Assembly: GCF_003945595.2 (NCBI RefSeq)
Contig: NW_024104318.1
Span: forward strand, 682,001 to 746,000
From: Pipra filicauda
Lineage: Eukaryota > Chordata > Aves > Passeriformes > Pipridae
Reading direction: 5' to 3'
DNA: 64,000 nucleotides
Both the position numbers and the translations under genes were made by a program. Within the stretch, counting starts at the first letter, position 1. The number at the start of each line of letters is the position of its first letter. Below are positions 37,641-50,682 of this stretch, piece by piece. The notes under the pieces are model-generated. The model was not told where the DNA came from. It did no database searches and saw nothing but the letters and a program-made list of their open reading frames with translations.

Positions 37641-40569
37641 AAGCCATTTTAAGACATGTTTAAACAAGTTTCTCATCAGATTTAGTGCTACACTAATATG
37701 CCAGCTATGTTGATGCATATGTATAATATGGAGCACATTCTTGCTTAGAACACGTTTACTGTGGTGTCCCTGGAGCTGGGAGAAGAAGATAAATGGGTAG
37801 TTGTAGCACTGCTTCCTATTTAATGTTAGCATATGCTCATCATTTATCAAAATGTTGTAAGAGTTTTTTGTCATAAGAGATCCCTAAGGCTTTGGACTCT
37901 CAAGGCCCAAAGCACTATAGTGAAAGTAGACATGGTGGGAATGGTATTAGTGGAGGTCCTTTCTGCTTGTGCCAGCTTTGGGGTTTGCCTGTGTATACAT
38001 ACCCAGTTAGTTGGCTGATTTACCGTCCCCACAGGGCTGCAGTAAAAGCTTTAACAAGCCCATAAAGTATTTCTTTAGTGTATAGAGGTATTAGAAGTTG
38101 GACAGAACTCAAGTCAGGAAAAGCTATTGAATGAGTATACATTTTTCTTTTTAACTTTATGAAAATGTTGATATCTCAAGTATTTTCTATGATCTTATAG
38201 TATACAGATAGCAACTCTGGTATTGTACAAGCTGAATTTGCTTAGTGACCCCTAATTTCTTTCTTTATTTCAGCTTATTTTATTGTGATATAGTTTTCTT
38301 CTTCATAATGTGTGTTATAAGTATAATAAAAATTTATCAGGAAAGTAAATTCAAAGAGTCTCAGCTCTGTTCATCGTTCTGCCGTTCCTCAGTTCTTGCA
38401 GTGATATCCTTAATCTCCATTTAGAATGTAGAGGAAGAGAAAGAAATTTACGGTCCCATTCTATTGCTCTACTTCTGTCTCTGTGCTTGAGTGACCACAT
38501 TATTTCATAAATAATTAAATTTGTTATTTTAGATAGATTATTCTTTACACTCCCATCTCTGTCTCGTTGATAACCTCCTGCTGATCTCTAAGGGCTTATG
38601 CCAGAAGTATGAACTGGTGGATAATTATTGGGAAGTTTGAGTTGGACAAATAGAGAGAAGAAACAAAACAAAATGTCAATGAACTTGGCTTCAGCATAAT
38701 GTGAATTATTGACTTTTCATTAAAAAAACCCACCTTATACAGAATCCTTATTTATGAAATAAGTGTTTAGAAGCGCCAAAGTAGTTTTGACAGCTTGTAT
38801 TTCTCCAAGCTATTATTTCATATTGTCTGCAGTGTGAGACTGATAACACTGCACTAATTCACCTTTCCAGAGTGAATGCAATGATAGTTAAACAAATCAG
38901 TTCAGAAAAAAATGATGATGTTAGGAAGCCATGGAGTGCTCAGGCCCTAGTTGTAGTTGATAAATTTGCAAGTATTTTCAATGCTATGACCTCATTAATA
39001 TAAAGTAAAATAGCCTACAAGGAAAAAAATAGATTTAACTTAGTCTGTATTTATATTACCAAGTTCTCAACAGCCTTATTAAAAAAAAAAAAACAAGCCA
39101 CATTTAATTTTCAAAGTGATTTCATAGTGGTACTAGCTTTTGTTTCTGTAATATATTCTGGCAATCTGTAGCCTGGCTGAAGTTATTTCATATGATAAGC
39201 TATTTTCCTCCAGGTCTTACCAGTGCTTTGCGTTATAATTTATTTATCCCTGTGCCCTATTTAACTTACTATCCATCAAAGGATTTCTTTGTTTTCTGCA
39301 CCTTTTCATGATAAAGTAACTTGTTTAGAAACAAGGTGATTGTGCTGCTTCTCTTCTGTGTATGTTTCCAGCAGAAGACTGATGCTCTACAATGATGCAG
39401 TTAATCCATGGAAAAATACATGTGTTATTTTTCCAATTCCATTTACCAGGATACAATAGGCAACAAAGAGGAGGTAAAATTATTAAATTTAAATAAACAT
39501 TATTAAATTTAAGTCTGTTTTCTGACTTCTTTAGATCCTATTCTCCAACCTCTTAATAAAAAGAAATATTGAAACATGAACAAAATTCTAATGGTATGGA
39601 GAAAAGGTGATTGTTTTGTGTGGGCTTTATTTCCTGCTGCACTAAGCACAAGGCCTGTTGCAATTAATAGGTTGAAAAGAAAGTGTTGAATAGGACTAAT
39701 GAGTGTAATTAGGCTTCATTAGCGATGACAGAAGTTACATATTCACTAAGGGGAAAATATACTCCTGAGTGTTTGTCTAGCTTTCCATTCAGTGGAATGG
39801 AGCATTACAAAGTTTCATAATACAGATCCCTGTTATATGTGCCACTTACTGAATGAAATCAAATATGCCAATCCATATGGTTTAGAAAAGAAATGGTTGA
39901 GAGGAGTGCTGTTTCCTTGTACAGATACTTTTCCTAAATGAACGTGGCATTTGTGTTAGATGAAGGTCATAGTTTGGCATGAAGCATAACTACTTGTCTA
40001 ATCTTTTGCAGGTAATGCTTTTAACTGTAACTCTTTAAGGGTTTGCTTAATCTCAGTTTATTTAGGTCAAGGTCTATTTATAGACCTGCAACAAAGGCCT
40101 TAGGTACTCCAGTTGAAAAGACAATTTAAAATTAATAGATTTATGTTTGTGATCATTTGTAAACCATTGATTTTTAAGGGAACATACTTCATAAAACCCC
40201 TTTAATTTTCAGCTATTATATCTTTGTTTCATTTTGCGGTTCATCTGTAGAACAGCGAATTGAACTTGCTCTTTTCTATTTTCCAATCATTTCAGTTTCT
40301 ACTTCTATCATACTGATAGCTTGCTTTGTCTTGAATTTCAGATTTATATTCTAAATATATTCTGGCTCTGTTTACTTTTTCAAAGTAATTACTTTCTTTT
40401 TATGTTTTTTTAACTTTTTTTTCCCTTGTCATCATATCTAAAATAAGAGTATTTTGCGGTTACCTGGCTATTCAATTTGGTTTATTGTGTCTTTTTACTT
40501 TACAGTTTTGATAAAATTGAGTTATGTCATAGTTCTGATGAACTTTAAATTACTCTCCAGGTTAACTTG
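37641..40569. other. Unique AT-rich non-coding sequence
   Basis: No gene or interspersed repeat was recognised. A-runs occur near 39079-39093. A small cluster of TAAT/ATTA cores lies at about 39690-39730, which could be regulatory but is also expected in AT-rich DNA. A direct repeat of ATTATTAAATTTAA occurs at about 39478-39515. Confidence 0.5.
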
Positions 40570-40673
40570 GACAACACTCTCATGCACATGGTGTGAATTT
40601 TGGTGTGTTCTGTACAGGGACAGGAGTTGGTCTTGATGGGTCCCTTCCAACTCAGCATATTCTATGATTGTGA
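40570..40673 (+). mobile_element. CR1 LINE 3'-end fragment
   Basis: The fragment matches the CR1 type with CACATGGTGTGAATTTTGG, then GGGACAGGAGTTGG and GGGTCCCTTCCAACTCA, and ends in one full octamer-like unit plus a partial one. It is 5'-truncated and non-coding. A 60-codon frame across it is part of the repeat. Confidence 0.85.
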
Positions 40674-40810
40674 GCTGTTCATACCCCTTCAGTTAGGGAC
40701 TCCACAATAGATTATTTTAACGTGTAGATGAGAGAACTTTGTGAAGCTTACAGTGTATCCTTACAGTGGTGAACCACCAAAGAGATTAGATCAGCTGTGG
40801 TTTTATTTAA

Positions 40811-40905
40811 CTGAGTCTTGAAAGCCCTCAAGGACAGAGATTCCATAATCTCTCTGGGACAGCTGTTCCAGTGTTGCACTGACCTCTTATGGAAATCTTA
40901 TTCTT
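40811..40905 (-). mobile_element. CR1 LINE internal/3' fragment, minus strand
   Basis: The plus strand reads like the antisense of the CR1 3' ORF2/UTR region: AAAGCCCTCAAGGACAGAGA, then ATTCCATAATCTCTCTGGGA and CTGTTCCAGTGTTGCACTGA. The octamer tail expected at its left end was not recognised, so the left limit is uncertain. It lies tail-to-tail with the plus-strand fragment about 140 bp to its left. Confidence 0.75.
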
Positions 40906-42773
40906 AATTACTGGCAATGAACATGTTAGGATGATATTCAGTTTTCCAGTGAAATTCTGCATTTCAAACAATATTTTAGTGTTTGAAAAATAAGAACAAT
41001 GCAATAAGTGCCTACTCACTCTTGTATTCTTCTTCTGTGTATTCTGATTCTCTTAATGTAAATGTCTAAAACACTACAGAAAAAAAAGAATCATGATTAG
41101 ATGGGAATTTCAATCCTGAATAATTTATGTTTATTCCTTCAGTGTGTTTAGGTACCAAGTGAAATTATCAAACTCGAGAAAGCTAGCATACTCCACTATT
41201 CTGAAGTAGTTGTTCTATTTTTTTCTTCATTTATTTTGCTGTAATATGGATGAATGAGTTGTTGAATTCGGTTAAATGTTGCGAGTATGGAAACCTGACA
41301 GCGATTAATGGCTTAAAATTCTCTTGGCAGGAGTTGAAATGTGGGTTGGAGGCAGAGCAAAAAAAAAAAAAAATCAGTGAAAAACATAGTAGGGTGAGTG
41401 GAAAAAAGGCACGGGAGATTTTGTAGAATGAACAAAGAAGGAAACAGATGCCAATTAAAGTGAACATAGAATCAACATCATACTGTCCACAGGGGCACAC
41501 ATTGAAAACTTCTACAAGGATTCTTCTACCCCTCTAAAAAGGGATAAAAAACAACAGGCTTCACCTCAGATAAGAAAGCACATTTTTATTTGACTGAATC
41601 TCAACAAACAATAAAGCAATAAAGGTGAAAAGCAAAGGCTTAGAAATTCAAATTGGTTTCACCCATCTGTAGTAGTCTGCAAGAGTTCATTTTTCTTAAA
41701 ATGCAGGCACAAATAAACTTTACGGTTTTCTTTAGAATATATTTAAAAGATAGTATTTTTAAGTATATTGGAAGTTTGTTTTTATTGATTGTCCTTCTGT
41801 GACCCATAAATAGATATTGATTGAAGCACCTGGAAACTGAGGACCTAACTTAGGATATGTGACTGTCCACTTCTCTGGATATACAAGAGAAAGACTTTTC
41901 AAGAGAGACATTTCAGTCCCCATCCTCATATTTAGCTTCTCAAAAGTTTTAGAAAATGAGAAAGTAATATTTGTGCTGTAAGCAGGTAAGATGAGGGATG
42001 TGTATTCATTAAGAATACTGTGTTGAACAACACTTATCCCATAACCTTGTGTACTGTCAAACTTTGTCTTCCAAGTCAAAGGCTGTAAATCTCGTTATTA
42101 ATCCCATTAGCTAGCTAATTTCTTAGTTAATCACAATGTAGTCAGATTCTGAATATATCTTTCTTTGCACTATGGAATGTTTTGCAACATATTTTTAAAA
42201 AAACTCAATTTTTTTAAGGTATCTTAAACTCAACATAAGTATCATATGATAAATTTTTGTGGCATGTCAGTGGTATGACTAGTTCAATAAACAGATTTTT
42301 TTTAAATATATGAGACTAAAAATGGGAAAATAATAAAGGAAACTATGACTGACTCAAAGCTATATGTCATCAAATGTATTATCTCTGGAATCAAAACTGT
42401 TCTGTTGCTGCTCTGGAAGTCATTACACCACATTGAATCAGAATGTCCACACCTCCCTCTAGAAGCAGTAAAACGAATTGCTGAAACACATTTATATTGG
42501 AGTCAAAGTAATGTCAGTCAAGAAGCCCTGCATATATGTTTGTGAGTTTATGGCAGACATCTTTTCCACTAATAGATGAAAAAAAAAATCCCTTCTTCAA
42601 AACACCAGAAATGCTGAAGGCAAATGTGTGATTAAAACTGAGGTTTTGGAAGACATATTCATGATACAGTGCTTAGGGGTACGGATACGTATCAGGGCAT
42701 TCTAATACAAAGTCATAAACACTGTACCACCATGAATTTTCTAAAATAATTTTATTTCTCACTATCACAACTA

Positions 42774-42805
<32 letters not shown>

Positions 42806-44720
42806 CCTTTTTAAATATGTTTCAGGTGGCAAAACTATACAACTTTGCAGTGAACATCCATGTAGGATATTCATGTAGGCTGAGTAGCATTTTGGGTGAA
42901 CTTCGTGCATGCTTGTGTTGAAAAAAGAAACAATGCACACTTATCCTTGTTCAAATATCATACACTATCTTCCAAATAATTCTCATTCAGTTAGAAATTT
43001 GGTATATATAGTAGTATTTATTAAGAAGGGTAACAGACTTCAGCAGTTGAGTAATGCTTATTGTTGCTTTTAATTCACCCTGTAAACCCACTGAGACACA
43101 TTGCCATTAGTCAGTTTGGAGAACACTGCTAGAATGTTACTTGTACATCTCTGTTACATGTCCATTAGCACAGCACAGATGTTATTTTCAGGGCAGAATG
43201 AATCAGATCTATTCTTCAAAGTATAATTGATAGTATTGGGGTATCAAAGCTAGTTCTATGAAAACCAGATAAGGTACTTCTGGAATATAGAAAGGGCAGA
43301 TGGACGTTAATAAACATTAGATGCCTGACTATCAAGTTCCTTGGAAAGTTTATTTGTGTACCATCCTGCCATGGAGCTGCTGGTCATGTATATGTGAAAT
43401 TGGTTTGGATCTGGCCTTGGGTAGGGGCTAGTTTATTGACATACCCTAAAATTTGACGTGTCCTACTGATTTTGTTATTTATTGGGATCTTATTTTATAA
43501 AAGCTGTTATCACTTACTTGCACTTTCTTTTAAAACAACTGGATCTCTGTATACTGAAATGGAAAAAAATTCATTTAATCAAGTTCTTGTACAGTGTCCA
43601 CTGTAAGAGAAATTGAAATGCCTCCTAACTGCTTCATAATCAATTAGACCAGGTATCCAGGTAAAATTTTCCCTGAGGAAAATGTATTATTTCTCAAAAC
43701 AGCTAAAACATGGATTTTGCCTACTTTATGTAGAAGACTGGATTCTGTATCTATCACCATGTCTATTTGCCAGGGTTATGTTTAAAACTTCAAGTGGCAC
43801 TTTGCTGTCTCTCTGAGGACAGTAGAGATTAAAATCTTCCAGAGCAGAATGTTTACTAAAACTAGAAGAAAACGTGTGGAAATAACTGAAGTTACTTTTT
43901 TCTTGCTAAGGCTAAAAAGTAAATTATTTTCTGGGGAAAAAAATTCAGAGCTATTCTACCAGGTACAGCCCAATACAGCACATACCAAGTGCCAGGCTTT
44001 ATTAGATATAAAGCTACCAAAAGGTTTTGTGAAGACTGAGAGCCTGTATCAAAGTATATATCCCTCTTAAAAGCAGTAGAACGCATGATAAACAGATTGG
44101 TTATGCTGTTCCGAGGACATGATATATCTGTGATAGTTTGAATGTTTTAGGGGTGAATAACTGCACTGAGATCTCAAATGCTAATGTTATATGTTCTATC
44201 CGAGATACTTATCATTCCACTTTCCTAAAGCATTTTTTAGTCATTCCATTCACTTGTAGCTTGTTTGCTTTCCTGGGCTTTTGCTTTTGTCATTGATTTT
44301 GCAGATTCTCTGCAATGAAGTTTTATTGGGAAGCATTGTAACAGATGATAAGGAGGCAGTTCATCTGGGAAGGTCATTTTAGCATAGCTCATGATGACTA
44401 AAGAGCAGGAGACTTGGCAGTTTGACTTGCTGAATTTCAGAATAGTTTTAAATAAGGATTATCAAATGTCATTTTCTGGGAATGCTTAATTTTCTTATCC
44501 GAGCTCTTCTCCTGCAAGGTACTGCAGGACTCACTTATTTTTCTCATCACCTAATTGCACACATCCACATCCTTAAGTTAGGACCCTAAACTGCTCATCC
44601 ACCCAAAAGAGACCTGGATTTCCTTCCTTACTTCAGCTGTGTCACTATGTCCATGCATCCAGGTCCTGCTTTCCTAACTATGTTTCTTCTAGCCCTGTGG
44701 ACTACAGAAAGGCAGACATA
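40906..44720. other. Unique AT-rich non-coding sequence
   Basis: No gene was recognised. It includes an A-run at about 41360-41373, a perfect 14-nt palindrome (ATTAGCTAGCTAAT, 42106-42119) and an ATT microsatellite at 42775-42804. Open frames up to 106 codons (41759-42079, minus) show no known motif. Confidence 0.5.
42775..42804 (+). repeat. ATT microsatellite, 10 units
   Basis: Ten perfect ATT repeats. Perfect arrays of this length are usually polymorphic. Confidence 0.95.
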
Positions 44721-44721
44721 G

Positions 44722-45215
44722 TCACAGAATCACATAATAGATGAGGCTGGAAAGGACCACAGCAGGTCATCTGGTCCAACCTCCCTGCTCAAGCAGCATT
44801 ATTCTAGAGTGCATTGCATGGAATTGCATCCAGGACAATTCTTGAATATCTCCAGAGAGGGAGATTCCACAACCTCTCGGCAATCTGTTCTGGTGTGCAG
44901 TTCTTCCTCATGTTCAGGTGGAACTTCCTGTGCATCACTTTCTGCCTCTTGTCCTATTACTTGGCACCCTTGAGCAGAGCCTGATCCATTCTCTTGACAC
45001 CCTCGCTTCAGACACGTGTAATACATTGATGAAGTCCATTCTCAGTCATCTCTTCTCGAGGCTGAACAGGCCCAACTCTCATAGACTTTCCTCATAAGAG
45101 AGATGCTTGTTTTTCTCTCCCTCTGCTGGACCTGCTCCAGGAGCCACGTCTCTCTTGAACTGAGGAGCCCAGAACTGGACACTAGTCCAGGTGAGGCCTC
45201 ACTAGTCATGCGTGT
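44722..45215 (-). mobile_element. CR1 LINE copy, minus strand, about 490 bp
   Basis: The left end (TCACAGAATCACATAATAGA) is the reverse complement of a CR1 octamer tail. Next come the antisense UTR (CCAACCTCCCTGCTCAAGCA) and ORF2 C-terminus. On the minus strand short pieces in different frames read VVESPSLEIF and then [13 protein letters not shown] and QFWAP-like segments, which are CR1 ORF2 C-terminal landmarks. The frame is broken several times, so this is an inactive, 5'-truncated copy. The right limit is approximate. Confidence 0.9.
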
Positions 45216-47966
45216 CTTCCAGAAATTTACCACTGCATAGTCCAGTGTATGCTAGTATCTGTCTGTGTGCAATCGCTGATCCATGGTTTACCCAAGTAGT
45301 TACTGTGGATAGGTAAAACATAGGTGTTTCCTGTGTGGAAGCTCTTTTGTGAAAGTCAGAACAAGCACATTTGCCAACAAAAAGTTATGGCCAGTTAACA
45401 GGCAGTAGGGAAGTGGGTGTGAATCTCCATGCTGTCCTTTGTCACGCTGAACAGTTGCTCAGGCATACCTGTTTAGAGTGATCTGTATACATGGAGCACA
45501 ACACTTTGTTATCTAAAAGTCTGAAGAACATCTTTCATGAAGAAGAAAATGTGTGTGGAAAAGTTATGAGTCCATGTAAGGCAATTAGAAAAAAAAAACA
45601 AAACCAGAAGCTGGTAGAAAAAATACCAACCACAGAGACAACAGAGAATAGGCTGCCCCTCTTTCTACTTTGTGGGATGTAATTTAACAGGACAAAAAAG
45701 TTGCTAAAGTGAATTATGGGGTGTTGGTATGGGGGAATATTCTGTAAATGTTTTTGCTTTTTAAAGTTTCGTAAAGGATTAGAAGATATTTGATAGTGTG
45801 TGCTTAAGTTAGATACTGCTTGACCAGGACCATTGCATTGGAATAAAGATACAGTTGGCTATTCAGTATAAATTCAAGTTGGATCTCTCAGTGGAATTGT
45901 GACTTCAGTGTCACTCCAAACATCACAAAATCAAACAAAATTAGTTTCTCTTTGCCCCTGTAGCAACTATGCGGAGTTTATAAAAAGGCATACACTGGGC
46001 CAGAATGTAGGTGTGGTTTTGCTCACATGATGGAAAGTGATCCTTTTGCTACTGATGCATTATACATTAATTGCCTTGTTATGCTGTGACACCATATTGA
46101 AGCTAAGGACAATGAGCCAAACCTGATAATGTACTTTCTGTTTTGTTACTAATTCATAGGATTCTTTGGAAGGTTTATTTATTTTCCTTTCCCCAACAGC
46201 ACTTTCCAGTGTTTGCTTTGAGAACAAAGCAGTAAACACTTCAAACCGTGAATTTTAATGAGTGCCTTTGCCAAGTGGAAACTCACTGAGGAAGATAGTT
46301 GTTGTTAGTTAGTAAATCAGCAAGGCCCTTGAGAAGAAGGTGTATTTCAGATGGATAATACCTTAGCAGTAATGATGAGCTGCACCTGGAAACAAAGTAA
46401 TAGATAGTATAGTGATAGAATAATGAGACTGATGGAAATAGATAACAGGCCAGGTTATTTTTGGGACATCTGACAAGTTGATGCAATTAAAGTTGCATTT
46501 GATTCTATTTTAGATTTTGCACAAAGCAACACATAATTTTCTTACTCATCAAATAAGATTTATCTGTTAGAATACAATACTTTCTAAAATAAAAGAAAAT
46601 TAAAATGTATTTTTGAAATGGTTGAAGTAACACTTTGACTTTCTTTACTCCAAATAATATAGAAAAATACATAGAAGTTTACATATTGGCGATATTAGCA
46701 TATTTGATTATGCTAAATGTGTATTTTTTTAAGAAAAAAATATTGGATGACAACGGTTTATCCAGTCAATGAATGCAAAAGGACAGTATCTTCTTTCTGT
46801 AAGATTTACCTTTAACAATGGGTTAAATAAGGTTTCAGAACTGAATGACGCTGATAAATATGTCTGCCTCCATTCTTAAGTGGAAAAATTAGCATACAAA
46901 TATAAATATTTTTCTTATATTTTTCAAGTGTTTTAAGTGTTGTAGAATGTTGTTTTCTGCTCTCTGTGTGTACCAGTTAAGCTCAGTGTACCAGAGCTTA
47001 ATCTGTTAACATGTCTGAGCGTCTCATTTTGACACTGCTTTCCATCATATTCAGCATTCAAATTTAAAACTGTTTGTCTGTATCTGTTTTTTATTTATTT
47101 TTTGTGAGCTTTACAGGCCTCTCCAAATTATAACAAGAAAACATACAAAACTCAGTGACAACTCATACAAAAATCAAGGAAAGCATGCAATATAATTTAA
47201 CTGAAAAAAGAGGAAGAAATTTGATTAAGAAGTTCACTTTTGGTTGACTGGTAATGATTGGCAAGTTGCTTCCATATGGTGTAAAAAAATACATATGGAT
47301 GTATTATAGACTACAGTCCATGAAATTGCAGCTAAAGGAGCTCTCAAGCTCATGACTTATGCAACTTTATTGCAGTGCAATAAAAAGTTGACTAAGGCAT
47401 GATGCCACACTGTGGATCATTAAAGATCTTGAAGTCATCATAACACAGGATAATGAAGATAAATGAGTGTCAGTTGTTGGTTCAAACTGAGTTTGATTTG
47501 GTACAGGAAAAAGGTAATCCAAGTGCATTACTTGAAGTGGAACTTGAAGTGAATTTTAGTCAAACAACAAGCAGAAGAAAATCAAAATAAGCATAAAGCT
47601 AATATATTTTTAGAAACATTTGTATATTTTTGAAACAGGTTAATTTTTCGCACAAGCAAGCTTACTTGTGGTCTTCCAACAAGAAGCTGAAACATGTAGG
47701 TCTCAGATTCGAAACACATCTTACTGCACAAAGACTAGCAGAGAACAACCTGGCTCTTTAAACAACGTGCCAGAACAATTTTTGAAGTACACTGTTCATG
47801 CAAAATTTGTATGGCCTACTTTTCAACTGTGTCAGTCCACATGGTGTGAAAGAAATAGCGTGAAGAAAATGCACATGCTATAAAGAGAAAAAATTAAGAG
47901 GTGTGGGATTTTGAAGCGAAATAGAAGTTAATATATATATGCTGGGCATATCCAGTTCCTTCTTGT

Positions 47967-48149
47967 TTAGCTCTGTTTGTGCTTTGCTTCCTGCCTCTCC
48001 CCAGGTGTTGCCTTCACATGGGTGATACCTTCATTGCTGATAGGCTTGGCCTTGCCAGCAGCAATATTGGATGGAGGGGAAACTTCCAGCAGCTTCTCAC
48101 AGAATTCACCCCCGTAGCCCCGCACCACTACCAAAACTTGGTCATACAA
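47967..48149 (-). other. GC-richer island with a 60-codon minus-strand frame, unassigned
   Basis: About 180 bp here are clearly GC-richer than the neighbourhood. The minus-strand frame starts MYDQVLVVVRGYGG, continues EFCEKLLEVSPPSN and ends EAKHKQS before a TAA stop. It has protein-like composition with few low-complexity residues. The opposite strand is also open (47979-48176, 65 codons). It could be an old retrocopy or a single exon, but I could not match it to a protein. No poly(A) tail or convincing splice sites were seen. Confidence 0.2.
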
Positions 48150-48550
48150 GCCCAGTACAGTTTTACAGCAATGTAGATCCTAAACTGCCATGTGTAGTCT
48201 GAGCTTGGAAATCTGCAAAATTCTTGTGTTTTCTACTACCATATCAGAGTGTTCTTGAAAGTAGCATTTCAAATTCTCCTTTGAATTCTTCATCACAAGT
48301 GAGCAGCTTCAGTTACTTGAGTTGAAGGCAGGAGCTTTTGTCCATTAAAATGTTTTCTATTGTTATAAAAAAGATGAAAGTCTGGGCTTTGCATCAGTCT
48401 GCTAGAGACTGTTCACATCCTCAAAATACTGAGTAAATGAAACTAAGACTGTAAAATCCTCAGACTTTCAGTCTATGTCAACATGAGCAAATGCTATTCA
48501 TATACTGAAAATACTTTATTCTGGCAACACAGAATAATAACAATTCCTCC

Positions 48551-48620
48551 TTTTTTTTTTTTTTTCTCTGTGGAAAAGTGATAGCAATGCACTTTTGTAA
48601 TGTACATTTTTTTTTTTTTT
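48551..48620 (+). repeat. Two poly(T) runs
   Basis: Runs of 15 T (48551-48565) and 14 T (48607-48620) flank an ordinary 41-bp stretch. They could be decayed poly(A) tails of minus-strand insertions, but no element body was recognised. Confidence 0.7.
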
Positions 48621-49320
48621 AGTTTGTGCATGCATCAAGAGACTACAGAGTGAGCATCAAATATATGGACATCAATCTGGCCACAGTGTTTAAAAACTTC
48701 TGGACAAAATGAGAAATATTTAATAACTGAATCATTGCTATTAAATATTGGATTTTAAAAAGTGCTCAGATAATAACTGCACCAAGTGTTTTATAGTGTC
48801 AAGATTATTGAAGCAGAAGATGATTCATATGAAAATCTTGCTTCATTTTTAAAAAGCCTAAATTGAATTTGTTACTAGCTGTAAACATATGGTCTTGTAG
48901 CACCAGAGAGAAAGTTTTATGGTTCTAGTCTTTCTATTACTGCAGGACCACTGGCTGTAATGTATTATTTTAAGGTACTTTGTTGAGGCAATTTTAACTG
49001 TGAATATGTATTTTAAAATACAGCTTATACTTCCCAGATAAAATTACTCATAATATTTTCATGAATTAAGTTAAAACGAAACCTAAATATAATAAAAAGC
49101 ATGAGTTCTATGTAAAATCTGGTGCTACTAGAAGACAGATAAATTAGCAAACAATACTTTGATGTACCTTTAATTTTTTTGGTCATTGAAAGAAAACTGT
49201 TAGGCGGGTACTTCATTTATTTTTAATATGAGTGTTAGATATTAATATGATTTATTGCATACTACAGAAATCCTTTGCTGTAAGTAATGCAATATGGTAA
49301 AATTGAGAAATTTGGATTAG

Positions 49321-50044
49321 AATCATAAAATACCCTGAATTGGAAGGGACCCACAAGGATCATAGAGTCCAGCTCCTGACCCTGCACAGGACCATTCCCA
49401 AGAATCACACTGTGTACCTGAGAGCACTGTCCAAATGCTTCTTGAATTCTGTCAGGCTTAGTGCTGTGACCATTTTCCTTGGGACTCTGTTCCAGTGCTC
49501 AACCACCCTCTGGGTGAATAATCTTTTCCTAATATCCAACTGAAACCTCCTTGATGCAAATTCAGACCATTCCCTCAGGTCCTGTCACTGGTCACCACAG
49601 GGAAGAGATCAGTGCCTGCCCCTCTTCTTCCCCTCATGAAGAAGTTGTAACTGCAATGAGGTCTCCCCTCAGTCTCCTCTTCTCCAGGCTGAACAGACCA
49701 AGTGCCCTCAGCTGCTCCTCATACAGCTTCCCCTCAAGGCCCTTCACCATCTTCGTTGCCCTCCTTTGGACATTCTCTAATAGCTTAACATCTTTTTTGT
49801 ATTGTGGCGCCCAAAACTGCCACAATATTCAAGGTGAGGCCACTCCAGGTCAGAGCAGAGCAGGACAATCCCCTCCCTCGACCGGCTGACGATGCTTTGC
49901 CTGATGCCCCCCAGGACAGGGTTGGCCCTCCTGCCTGGCAGGAGGCTGACTCATATTCAACTTACCATCAACCAGGACCCCCTGGTCCCTTTCCTCCAGG
50001 CTTCTCTCCAGCCTCTTTTTCCCCAGTCTGTATTCCCCAGATTC
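49321..50044 (-). pseudogene. CR1 LINE copy, minus strand, with ORF2 C-terminal region
   Basis: The longest CR1 copy in the window, about 720 bp. Its left end is the antisense CR1 tail (AATCATAAAATACCCTGAAT, then TGGAAGGGACCCACAAGGAT). On the minus strand a 63-codon open piece (49825-49634) reads [10 protein letters not shown], then [13 protein letters not shown] and [17 protein letters not shown], which are landmark motifs of the CR1 ORF2 C-terminus downstream of the reverse transcriptase core. The part at 49830-50040 corresponds to the preceding KDLGVLVD/LNMS region, in another frame. Frames are broken and the 5' part is missing, so it cannot be active. A 142-codon plus-strand frame (49804-50232) is only its antisense shadow. 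Confidence 0.92.
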
Positions 50045-50379
50045 TACAGAGGCTGACAGAAAAACAGTGTTCAGCAGCTAGCTGGATACAGATAAGAGAA
50101 GATGGAGTAAATTCTGTCATCTACCCCTATTTCTCGATAAAAAGCCATACTTACTGTTGTCAAAAAAGAATTAAAAAAACCCCACCCAAACAAGTGAAAA
50201 CTATTAAAGTTATGATGATAATTGTTATTTAAAGTTACTGTGATAACCCCCCTAGTTTTATACCTCTGGTTGCAGTGCTTTTATCTTGCTTCTTGGATAG
50301 ATTTAGTAACTAACTGGAATAGTAAACCTTTTTTTTATCACTATACTTTTATAACTAATGGAAAGTAATGAACTTTTAG
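50045..50379. other. Spacer between two CR1 copies
   Basis: AT-rich sequence with an A/C tract at about 50161-50195 (A7, CCCCACCCAAAC). No gene or repeat family was recognised. Confidence 0.5.
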
Positions 50380-50682
50380 AATCATAAAATCACAGAATGG
50401 TGAGTTCAAAGGAAACCTGGAAGCTCATCTTGTTCCAACCCCACTTTCGTGAGCAGGGACGTCTTTCATTAGACCAGGTTGTTTGAAGCCCTTCTGGTCA
50501 AACCTTGAACACTTCCAGGGATAGGGCATTCATAACTTCTCTGGTCAGCCTTTTCCACTGTCTCACCATCATCAAAGTAAAGAATTTTTTCCTTTTATCT
50601 AATCTAAATCTGACCTCTTTCAGTTTAGAGACATTACCCCATTACCCCTTGTCCTATTACTACAGGCCCCATTTTCCCTTTA
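50380..50682 (-). mobile_element. CR1 LINE fragment, minus strand, about 300 bp
   Basis: The left end (ATCATAAAATCACAGAATGG) is an antisense CR1 octamer tail. It is followed by antisense 3' UTR and ORF2-end sequence (GGGATAGGGCATTCATAACT, then TTACCCCTTGTCCTATTACT). It is 5'-truncated. The right edge runs into T-rich DNA. Confidence 0.88.

Larger units (their letters stand above)
45216..49320. other. Mostly unique non-coding sequence
   Basis: No gene was firmly recognised. It contains the small GC-richer island at 47967-48176, T-runs of 15 (48551-48565) and 14 (48607-48620), and an 8-bp-stem inverted repeat near 46696-46720. The rest is AT-rich with short frames. Confidence 0.5.

Noticed and set aside
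46696..46720. 8-bp stem inverted repeat as a regulatory hairpin
   Set aside because: Stems of this length are expected many times by chance in 64 kb of AT-rich DNA.
49804..50232. 142-codon proline-rich plus-strand frame
   Set aside because: It lies mostly on the antisense strand of a CR1 copy and continues into unique DNA. It is a shadow of the repeat.
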